Shown here piece by piece: positions 1 through 6,747 of a DNA stretch of 6,775 nucleotides. Numbering within the stretch: position 1 is the first letter of the stretch; every line of letters begins with the position of its first letter. The position numbers were made by a program, and so were the translations under genes. Under the pieces are notes generated by a model. That model did not search any database, had not been told where the DNA came from, and worked only from the letters and a program-made list of their open reading frames with translations. Source of the stretch: Firmicutes bacterium UBA4882 (GTDB lineage Bacteria > Bacillota > UBA4882); NCBI GenBank assembly GCA_002399265.1, contig DHDG01000028.1, positions 74,754-81,528 on the forward strand, written 5' to 3'.

Positions 1-32
1 TCGAAATAATGGCAGGTCGAAATAATCGCAGC
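1..32 (+). repeat. Imperfect 16-bp tandem direct repeat in the tamB leader
   Basis: The 10-mer TCGAAATAAT occurs at 1-10 and again at 17-26. Comparing the full 16-bp units (1-16 and 17-32) gives 14 of 16 matches. The first unit may be preceded by more copies outside the window. Because 16 is not a multiple of three, each copy puts its TAA in a different frame: TAA at 7-9 in frame 1 and TAA at 23-25 in frame 2. The TamB frame stays open through both. The repeat could be a recent small duplication at the end of an upstream gene or leader; its function is unknown. Confidence 0.6.
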
Positions 33-55
33 AGGAATTCACACGCTATTTCAGC

Positions 56-61
56 GGGAGG
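56..61 (+). promoter_or_regulatory. Shine-Dalgarno site for tamB, favouring the GTG 69 start
   Basis: GGGAGG at 56-61 (continuing as GAA) lies 7 nt before GTG 69, which is in frame with the TamB reading frame. This matches the bamA site exactly in core sequence, spacing and start codon type. The upstream in-frame ATG at 9 has only 8 visible bases before it, and these contain no purine-rich ribosome-binding motif. This site is therefore the main reason for choosing GTG 69 as the start. Confidence 0.7.
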
Positions 62-68
62 AAGCATT

Positions 69-3000
69 GTGCAGCCAGCAAATGTCAAACACAACAAGTT
101 TATAATTGTCATCGCAGTTTTGCTGGTGGCGTTTCTTTTGCTGCAAGGCGCAATTCTGGTTATCACGCGGGTGCCTTTCGGTGACATCATTACTGATAAA
201 GTAGTCGGTCTGTTGCAGGATTCTGTCAATGGGCAGGTCAGGCTGGATCGGGTTTATACATCCTTGTTTAATAAGGTTGTAGCGGAGCAGCTGACGATCA
301 GTCAAGACGGCAGTACAGTACTCGGTGCCGAAAAGATTGTCATTCATTATAGCTTGTGGAGATTTGTCACAAAAGGATTTGACTTGCTGGCGGCTATATC
401 GCGCATCGAATTGGAGACGCCTGTGATTGCTGCCAGTTTATTGGAAGACGGGAGGCTGAACCTGTCCGACCTATTTCTCGTCAATGATCCGGACAATCCG
501 ATCCCGGAGCTATCCTTAAAGGCCATGGTAACATTCCGGAATGCGCAGCTTTCCTTGGCCGGATTGCCCAAAGGCTTAAGCGGGAAGGCCACCAAAACCA
601 GTGGGTTCATCTCTTTTCAGCAATACCCGCGGTTGCAGATGTATGTAACAGGCTTTCTGAACGAGCCAGTGCCAAGCAGTTTCTATGCTGATGGCTTCAT
701 CAATATCGAGACGACCCAGATTTCCGGGCGTTTGGAAATGTCGGATGCCAAAGCAGAAGACTTGGTGCAGACCGGATTGATTCCGGAAGAGTACCGTAAT
801 ATTACCGGGGCGGTTAGCGCGTCGGCCGCCGGGAGCTATTCTGGCGGAACGCTAGCCATAAATGAGGCGCGTCTCACCTTTAAAGACGGTACATTCGCAC
901 ATGGCTTCCTGCCCCGCAAACTGGAAGCGGTAACATTAGAGGCCTCCTACGACGGTGAAAACATTAAAGTGCGACAAGGTTCGGCGCGCAGTGGCGCTAC
1001 GCAGCTGGAATTGCTTGGCGCAGTTAATGTTGCCGATTTACAGAATCCATTGTTGCAGGATTTAACGCTAAAAGCCTCCAATGTTACATGGCATGAATGG
1101 TCGCACCTGCTGCCTTTGGAAGACTGGGAACTGGATGGACTGATAACAGCTGAAATAACTGCTTCCGGGCCTTTGACAGCTCCGTCGCTCAGAGGCTACG
1201 CTGCTATTGAGAATGGGTTAGTGCGTAATTTGCCGCTGGACATTACTCTCAGCGATATTACTGCCAATGTTATTTTGGCAGATGATACAATCGGAATTCG
1301 CAAATTGCAGGGCGTCTGGCAAGAAACGGCTTTCTCTGTAGAAGGGAAGGCCGGCAATTGGGAGGAGCCCTGGTTGGATCTGCGCGTAAGCGGAACAGAA
1401 TTGGATTTGCAGAAGATCGCCGCCTTTATACCAGAGGCTGCCAGTTATCAGATCCAGGGGAAATCCCGTATTACAGCTCTGGTCAGCGGAACAGCTTCAG
1501 ATCCTGAAATCAATGTGGAAGCCGTTGTTCCGAAAGGCTCTGTCATGGGCGAACCCTTCCGGGATATGGAGTTACTGGCGCAATATATTGACAAGCGGGT
1601 GGATCTTGAATTGGCGGCCGCAGCAATTGATGGCCGGATTACCGGCTGGGGCTCCTGGTGGCCGTTTTCCTCAGATAGCCTTGATCTGGTGGGAGAATTG
1701 CAGCTAGAAGGGATTGACGCTGTCCGGGCTGCTCAATTCATTGCTCCGGAGCAGCCGTTATCTGACGGCCAACTGGCAGGCAACTTCGTGATCAAAATGG
1801 GCGGCACTGCTGAGCCAAGAATTTATGGGACGGCGTCACTGCTGGATGCGGTGGTTGCCGGTTATCATCTTGGGCCGGTGGAACTGGCATTCAACTATAC
1901 AGACGCCATTCTCAATTTGGAGTCATTGCTGATTAGCTACGGAGATGGGCTTATTGGTGCCGCAGGACAAATGGACGCGGACGGCAACTTGAGGTTGCAG
2001 GGATCTGGAGGGCAGATTGTGCTCGACAGCATTTTGGCCAGCATCGGCGTTCCTGCCACTGGCATAGCGGAGTTTAAATTCGAGCTGGGCGGGACGCTGC
2101 AATCCCCGGCAATTACCGGTGACTTTACCATCAGCCAGGCGGCTTTCAATCAATACCGACTGGGAACACTGGAAGCAGTCGTCAGTCTCGAAGGCACAAA
2201 ATTGACTATTAAGGACAGCTCTCTGGTGCATCCGCAGCATCAGGCTGTTATTGCCGGCGTCTATGACCTGCAATCTAATCTGGTGCAGGCCACGCTGCGG
2301 GCCGAAGGCCTGCAATTGGAACAAGCCAAGCAGGCTTTTGCACCAGGGGGACTGAATATGGCTGGTACAGCTGGCATCTACGCCAAAGTGAGTGGCCCGA
2401 TTGATCAGCTGTTTATCGAAGCAAATGTCACTGCGCAGTCTGTACGAATCGACACTGAGATATTTGACAATCTGGATGTGAATGCTTCCTGGGATGGGCA
2501 GCGTATCCTGATCAGTAATGGCGTGATTCAAAAGGGTTCAGGCACCGCCAAGATTTCTGGCGCTTACACCTCGGACGGGAATATTGATGGTTTGATTGGA
2601 ATCAGCGGTCTGGATTTATCAGAACTGGAGATCCTGCGGCGTTCCGGCATTGACTTGCAGGGTCAGGCGGGGTTGGAAGGACGTGTTTCCGGGACGATCG
2701 CGCAGCCGGTCTTTAGAGGCACTTTGGCCGGAGAAAGCATTGTCTTTAGCAGTGTCCCATTAGGATCTGTCAAGGGTGCCGTTACTTGGGAAAATAACCG
2801 TTTGGAATTTGAAGATTTAATGTTTGCGAAGGGCGAGCAGAATATCAAGGCTTTTGGATGGATTATGCCAGGAGCTGACGCCAGCATTGATCTGCAGTTG
2901 CGTAGCGAGCGCTCGGAATTAGCGGATGTGCTCAAACTTGTTGGCGTAGAACCGAACTTTTCCGTCCGGGGGTTGCTTACAGGCAGTTTACAGCTACGCG

Positions 3001-4844
3001 GTCCGTTGACGCAGATGGAGGGGTCATTGGTAGCCAAAGTCGACCGCGGACGTGTGGCAAACGCGGAACTGGATGCCAGTACTGAGGTTGGGTTTACCAT
3101 TGAAACCGGTGCCGATGGTGCTATCATGCTCTCGACTCTGGAATTGAGAAAAATGCATATGTGGCAGCAAAAAGGTGAACTGACGGCCACCGGAAGCTAC
3201 AACACAGCTAATGGCACCAATTTGTCAATTGCGGCGCATAGTTTTGATATTTTTCCCGTGATGGCGCTACTTGATTTTGAAGAGAATCTGACCGGAACTG
3301 GTGACGTGCAGCTCAATTTATCCGGTTATCCGAAGAATCCCAGACTGACCGGGGAATTAATGCTCACAGACGGGAAGCTGATCGGCATCGATTTCGATCG
3401 TCTGCAGGGAAATGCCAGGGCCGATGCTATGGCGCTGCATTTTGCCGGTGTGCGTCTGGAGCGCAACGGCGATATGCTGTTCGGAGAGGGTACGATTCCT
3501 CTGACCAGTTCTATCAGAGAGTCGCTCATGATTCCGGAACCGGATACTAATGAAAACATGCTGCTCAGTCTCGACATTTCCTCGGATTCAATGGCGATTG
3601 ATTGGCTGCCAGTCGTGGTTTATAAGGATCTAAAGATGAATAGCGGTAGAATGTCTGCCAAACTGCATCTGGGCGGTACTTTTGAAAGGCTCGATATGCA
3701 GGGCACTTTTCAGATTAAAGATGGCGGATTTGAGATCCCGGGACTGTTAATTCCGTTTACAGCCGCCGAAGGGAAAGGCCGTTTTGTCGGAGACCGCATT
3801 GTTTTCGACGAATTCTGTGCACAATATGGAACTGGAAATTTGCAGGCCGGCGGCAGTATCACAATGGCATCCTTTTTGGTGGAGCGTCTCGATTTGTGGG
3901 TTAAAACCGACCGTCTGCTGTATGCCAGTCCGTCATTTACGGGCATCCTTAGCGGCAACGCCTATTACCGGGGACCGGTTGAGGCAATGGTTCTTGGTGG
4001 GGATGTAGAGGTGTCAGACGCACGTTTGTCCTATGTGCCTGCTGAGCCGAACTCCGCAGATGCCGCAGAAAAGACGGCGTCCACCGGAGAACCTGTGCCA
4101 CCTGTACCACCAACCGGATTGGACTTTAAGGTTCAAATTGGTTCCGATGTGCGCATCAAGCAGGCGATGACGGTGCTTGATATCGATGTTCCGGTGGAAG
4201 GTTCGCTTACGGTACGTGGTACAATGGAAGAGCCAAAGCTGACCGGGCAGATTACGGCGGACCGTGGGACAGTCGTCGCCTACCGTAATGCTTTTCAGGT
4301 GTTGGAGGCCCGCGCCGAATTCACTGAACAGCGTGGCTATATCCCCTACATCCGGGTACTGGCCCGCAAACCGGCCGAGCAGGCAGTGGTTTTCCTCCGG
4401 GCGGAAGGAGAAGCCGGGCCTAATTTGCGGATTCAGTTTGAATCCACCCCGCAAATGTCCACCGAAGAAATATTCGCACTGCTGGATCTGCCCGAAATGC
4501 TGAGAGGCAATGGTTTGATGATGCAGGATATTCTTGACGAAGGTATCTACGTAGTCGGGAAAGCCACCATTGACACCTTGACGCGTAGTCTGGCGGAATT
4601 TCTGCATGTGGATGAATTCTCTCTGGTACCACGGGGCAGTTCTCTGTTCAGAGATGGCGTAGAACTGCGGGTGGGAAAATTCGTAACCCCGAATCTGTAT
4701 CTACAGTACACCAGTTTCTACGAAGATGGCTTTATTCATAAAATCGGGCTCGATTATTATTTGTCACCATTATCGGTTCTGAACCTGGCGTATTCCACTA
4801 CCGGCGACTTCAGTTTCGGTTTTTCGATCCGCATGAGGTTCTGA
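69..4844 (+). CDS. tamB: TamB-family (DUF490/AsmA-like) translocation and assembly module protein
   Basis: Very large envelope protein, 1591 aa from GTG 69 or 1611 aa from in-frame ATG 9; residues here count from GTG 69. A short basic N-terminus precedes one hydrophobic anchor at about 11-32, as in inner-membrane-anchored TamB. The rest is beta-rich and periplasmic, with alternating hydrophobic residues. Eleven G-[TP]-x(2-4)-[P/hydrophobic]-x(2)-G-like turns recur about every 100 residues from 366 to 1393. The last ~150 residues look like the conserved TamB C-terminal domain: TEEIFALLDLP near 1465, GIYVVGKATID near 1492, VELRVGKF near 1531, and an amphipathic terminal strand ending in Phe. 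A Pro/Ala/Glu-rich linker lies at 1324-1350, and the only Cys is residue 1250. Family members act with an Omp85 protein in outer-membrane assembly and, by their groove architecture, in phospholipid transport. The adjacent bamA supports the assignment. Family is secure; cargo is inferred. Confidence 0.93.
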   Translation: MQPANVKHNKFIIVIAVLLVAFLLLQGAILVITRVPFGDIITDKVVGLLQDSVNGQVRLDRVYTSLFNKVVAEQLTISQDGSTVLGAEKIVIHYSLWRFVTKGFDLLAAISRIELETPVIAASLLEDGRLNLSDLFLVNDPDNPIPELSLKAMVTFRNAQLSLAGLPKGLSGKATKTSGFISFQQYPRLQMYVTGFLNEPVPSSFYADGFINIETTQISGRLEMSDAKAEDLVQTGLIPEEYRNITGAVSASAAGSYSGGTLAINEARLTFKDGTFAHGFLPRKLEAVTLEASYDGENIKVRQGSARSGATQLELLGAVNVADLQNPLLQDLTLKASNVTWHEWSHLLPLEDWELDGLITAEITASGPLTAPSLRGYAAIENGLVRNLPLDITLSDITANVILADDTIGIRKLQGVWQETAFSVEGKAGNWEEPWLDLRVSGTELDLQKIAAFIPEAASYQIQGKSRITALVSGTASDPEINVEAVVPKGSVMGEPFRDMELLAQYIDKRVDLELAAAAIDGRITGWGSWWPFSSDSLDLVGELQLEGIDAVRAAQFIAPEQPLSDGQLAGNFVIKMGGTAEPRIYGTASLLDAVVAGYHLGPVELAFNYTDAILNLESLLISYGDGLIGAAGQMDADGNLRLQGSGGQIVLDSILASIGVPATGIAEFKFELGGTLQSPAITGDFTISQAAFNQYRLGTLEAVVSLEGTKLTIKDSSLVHPQHQAVIAGVYDLQSNLVQATLRAEGLQLEQAKQAFAPGGLNMAGTAGIYAKVSGPIDQLFIEANVTAQSVRIDTEIFDNLDVNASWDGQRILISNGVIQKGSGTAKISGAYTSDGNIDGLIGISGLDLSELEILRRSGIDLQGQAGLEGRVSGTIAQPVFRGTLAGESIVFSSVPLGSVKGAVTWENNRLEFEDLMFAKGEQNIKAFGWIMPGADASIDLQLRSERSELADVLKLVGVEPNFSVRGLLTGSLQLRGPLTQMEGSLVAKVDRGRVANAELDASTEVGFTIETGADGAIMLSTLELRKMHMWQQKGELTATGSYNTANGTNLSIAAHSFDIFPVMALLDFEENLTGTGDVQLNLSGYPKNPRLTGELMLTDGKLIGIDFDRLQGNARADAMALHFAGVRLERNGDMLFGEGTIPLTSSIRESLMIPEPDTNENMLLSLDISSDSMAIDWLPVVVYKDLKMNSGRMSAKLHLGGTFERLDMQGTFQIKDGGFEIPGLLIPFTAAEGKGRFVGDRIVFDEFCAQYGTGNLQAGGSITMASFLVERLDLWVKTDRLLYASPSFTGILSGNAYYRGPVEAMVLGGDVEVSDARLSYVPAEPNSADAAEKTASTGEPVPPVPPTGLDFKVQIGSDVRIKQAMTVLDIDVPVEGSLTVRGTMEEPKLTGQITADRGTVVAYRNAFQVLEARAEFTEQRGYIPYIRVLARKPAEQAVVFLRAEGEAGPNLRIQFESTPQMSTEEIFALLDLPEMLRGNGLMMQDILDEGIYVVGKATIDTLTRSLAEFLHVDEFSLVPRGSSLFRDGVELRVGKFVTPNLYLQYTSFYEDGFIHKIGLDYYLSPLSVLNLAYSTTGDFSFGFSIRMRF
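1164..4247 (+). repeat. Protein-level ~100-residue repeat array within TamB (11 units seen)
   Basis: Short motifs of the type SGPLTAPSLRG, GGTAEPRIYG, GGTLQSPAITG, SGTIAQPVFRG, SGYPKNPRLTG and RGTMEEPKLTG start at residues 366, 473, 578, 674, 775, 874, 977, 1085, 1202, 1301 and 1383 (counted from GTG 69). Spacings are 107, 105, 96, 101, 99, 103, 108, 117, 99 and 82, with a mean near 102. Each motif is followed by alternating hydrophobic strands. This is consistent with stacked repeating beta-groove modules of AsmA/TamB-type proteins. DNA identity between units is not obvious, so the repeat is ancient and structural, not a recent duplication. Confidence 0.7.
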
Positions 4845-4879
4845 CGCACGCGATCCCGACGTGGGCATGGGAACCTCGT
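4833..4879 (+). other. Inverted repeat spanning the tamB stop codon (possible weak hairpin)
   Basis: GAGGTTC at 4835-4841 is perfectly complementary to GAACCTC at 4871-4877. A G-U and an A-U pair extend it to 9 pairs (4833-4841 with 4871-4879). The 29-nt loop contains a small CCC/GGG stem at 4855-4865. Only three T residues follow, so this is not a convincing intrinsic terminator. It could slow decay or cause modest attenuation between tamB and bamA. A 7-bp match in a region this size can also arise by chance. Confidence 0.3.
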
Positions 4880-4951
4880 TTGCTGGAATTCGTTTATAGG
4901 TTTATCGATCTATGTGTGTATATCTGAAAGGGGTGATGCATTCCGGACAAG

Positions 4952-5014
4952 CCTTTACCAATGAATAGCGAGAAGGCTGGCCGGTCTTACTAAGCTTTGA
5001 TCCGATAGTAAAGG
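4952..5014 (+). promoter_or_regulatory. Possible RNA structure masking the bamA ribosome-binding site
   Basis: CCTTTAC at 4952-4958 is perfectly complementary to GTAAAGG at 5008-5014, whose last two bases belong to the GGGAGG site of bamA. The enclosed loop holds a second stem, AAGGCT (4973-4978) with GGTCTT (4983-4988), containing two G-U pairs and a GGCC loop. AAGGCT can pair instead with AGCCTT at 4950-4955, which would break the outer stem. The pairings are mutually exclusive, as in an attenuator-like switch. However, about one 7-bp inverted repeat is expected by chance in 180 nt, so this is only a candidate. Confidence 0.25.
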
Positions 5015-5018
5015 GAGG
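5013..5018 (+). promoter_or_regulatory. Shine-Dalgarno site for bamA
   Basis: GGGAGG at 5013-5018 lies 7 nt before GTG 5026. It fixes a GTG start that places a complete signal peptide at the N-terminus of the product. The strength and spacing indicate efficient initiation despite the non-ATG codon. Confidence 0.85.
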
Positions 5019-5025
5019 GACAGAA

Positions 5026-6747
5026 GTGAAAGCAAATTACCGACTCCTCATCATAGCATGCATTGCACTTATAGCCGGAGGCGTGTTGACATATACGGCA
5101 GTTCCGGCTTATGCCGCGGACCCTCTGACGGTTGCGGTCATTGATGTTGCCGGCAACGTTCTCGTACCCACCGAAACTGTTTTGAAAGTGATCCGCCAGA
5201 CGCAGGTTGGTGAACCTGTGGATCCGAGAAAAATAGAGGCCGATATCAAGGCAATCTTTGATTTGGGTTATTTTATCAATGTTGACTGGCAGATGGATAA
5301 AGTCATTGGCGGTGTAAAAGTGACTTTTGTAGTCATTGAGAATCCGCCGCTCAAAGAGATTAAAGCCGAGGGCCTGACTAAAGTCGAGCCACAGGAGCTA
5401 GCCGATCAGTGGACGATCAAACCCGGCGAAGTCATTAATATGAACGCGCTCCTGAAGGGCCTTGAGAACGTGATCAAATACTGCCAGGAGAAAGGCTATC
5501 TGGTACAGCCCGATCTTACCAAATCGGCGATTACTCCGGACGGCGTGGTCACATTTTATTTTACCGAGATGAAGCTGGCCGGGATTAAAATTAGTGGTCT
5601 CGAAAAGACCAAGGAGTCTGTGGTGCGCCACAAGCTCACCGCGGTCGAAGGGGAAATTATTGACCTTAAAGAGTTTAATGAAGACCTGCAGGAGCTTTAT
5701 CGGATGGGGCTCTTTGATGACATTATTCCTACCATTGAACCAGGTCCCAATCCCGACGACTTATATCTGGCGGTCGCCTTCAAAGAGCGCAAAACCATGG
5801 AACTCGGTTTCAGCGTCAGTTACATGAAGGGGCCCGGACTGGGCGGCGGTTTGCAGTTTACGGAATCGAACCTGTTTGGACTGGCGCATTCTTTTAATAC
5901 TTCGCTTTCTTTAAACAAGGAGTCCACTACTTTTGAACTTTCGTATTTTCTCCCATGGATTGGGCCGTATGACTTTTCTGCGGGGTTCGATGTTTACTCG
6001 CGGTCGGATTCGAAACTTTTCACGGAAGAAGCTCCGGATATCCTGTTTAACCGACGCACTAATGGCGGAACAATTACCTTTGGATTCCCACTGTTTGCCG
6101 ACATCGACGGTTCAGTGAAATTCAAAGTTGAACAACTGCATGACTTGCCAATCGAAGATTTGACAAATACGATTCCATCGCTGACCACTACCAATAACCG
6201 TACGCTTACCTTTCAGCTGACTCGTAATAAGCTGAACTATGGCAGCGGCGGACTTGTTAATGGAGGCAATTTGTCAATGTTCAGCCTGGAGCGTGCCGGA
6301 GGTAAGGTTCTGGGCGGTGATACCAACTTCTATAAGATGCGGGGAGAAACCAGACAGTTCTTCTCACTGGCACCGAAACATGTCCTCGGTTTCCGCCTGG
6401 CAGGGGGTTATCTGACCGGTTCGAGTGTCAGTTCGTCAGAGATGTTTCTATTAGGCGGTTCTGAGACGCTCAGAGGTTATGATTTCCGCAATTCTTCCGG
6501 CGACAGATTTGCGCTATTCAATACCGAGTACCGTTACCAGCTCAATAACTATCTGGAAGGTGTCATGTTCCTTGACTTGGGGGATGCCTGGACACCGACA
6601 AACGCGGATAATCAGTTTGATCTGAAGGTCGGATACGGTATTGGAATGCGCGTCAATGTGCCAATGCTTGGGCAACTCCGGTTTGACTTTGGGTTTAGTC
6701 CGGGAGAAGGCCCCAAATTCTATTTCAGTTTTGGAGAAATGTTTTAA
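5026..6747 (+). CDS. bamA: BamA/TamA-family Omp85 outer-membrane assembly factor
   Basis: A 573-aa outer-membrane beta-barrel insertase, expected to fold and insert other barrel proteins. A Sec signal peptide spans residues 1-30 (KANYR, hydrophobic core, AYA before the cleavage site). Three POTRA domains follow at about 34-104, 108-181 and 184-254, each with the typical turn: IFDLGYFINV, YCQEKGYLV and LYRMGLFDDI. The barrel covers about 258-573. It carries the loop-6 signature as LRGY (482-485, for the family V/I-R-G-F/Y), then EYRYQL, FLDLGDAW near 515, and a terminal strand FYFSFGEMF ending in the aromatic residue expected of an Omp85 barrel. Length and POTRA number resemble TamA more than proteobacterial BamA, which has five POTRAs. 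As the only Omp85 gene visible and next to tamB, it may serve both roles; the bamA symbol follows usage in diderm Firmicutes. The 181-nt gap from tamB is long for an operon partner. Confidence 0.93.
   Translation: MKANYRLLIIACIALIAGGVLTYTAVPAYAADPLTVAVIDVAGNVLVPTETVLKVIRQTQVGEPVDPRKIEADIKAIFDLGYFINVDWQMDKVIGGVKVTFVVIENPPLKEIKAEGLTKVEPQELADQWTIKPGEVINMNALLKGLENVIKYCQEKGYLVQPDLTKSAITPDGVVTFYFTEMKLAGIKISGLEKTKESVVRHKLTAVEGEIIDLKEFNEDLQELYRMGLFDDIIPTIEPGPNPDDLYLAVAFKERKTMELGFSVSYMKGPGLGGGLQFTESNLFGLAHSFNTSLSLNKESTTFELSYFLPWIGPYDFSAGFDVYSRSDSKLFTEEAPDILFNRRTNGGTITFGFPLFADIDGSVKFKVEQLHDLPIEDLTNTIPSLTTTNNRTLTFQLTRNKLNYGSGGLVNGGNLSMFSLERAGGKVLGGDTNFYKMRGETRQFFSLAPKHVLGFRLAGGYLTGSSVSSSEMFLLGGSETLRGYDFRNSSGDRFALFNTEYRYQLNNYLEGVMFLDLGDAWTPTNADNQFDLKVGYGIGMRVNVPMLGQLRFDFGFSPGEGPKFYFSFGEMF

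Noticed and set aside
1923..2531. 202-codon open frame on the minus strand inside tamB
   Set aside because: It is fully antisense to a clearly coding TamB region. Its translation is low in recognisable pattern and rich in Cys, His and Gln, with no domain I recognise. It is a shadow of the tamB codon usage, as are the other minus-strand open frames at 2663-3190 and 4014-4607.
4880..4908. Possible sigma-A promoter in the spacer: TTGCTG (4880-4885), 17 nt, TATCGA (4903-4908)
   Set aside because: The -10 element matches the consensus at only three positions and no better-spaced pair was found. A bamA promoter here is possible but not supported well enough to annotate.
4936..4968. 10-codon mini-ORF (MHSGQAFTNE) in the spacer, preceded by AAAGGGGTG
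   Set aside because: The G-rich motif ends only 2 nt before the ATG, too close for normal initiation, and the peptide has no recognisable feature. A second 10-codon frame at 4961-4993 lacks a ribosome-binding site.
5050..5061. Lipobox-like IIAC at residues 9-12 of the BamA signal peptide
   Set aside because: The hydrophobic stretch before Cys 12 is only about five residues, too short for a lipoprotein signal. The AYA site at 28-30 is a normal signal peptidase I site, and Omp85 barrels are not lipoproteins.
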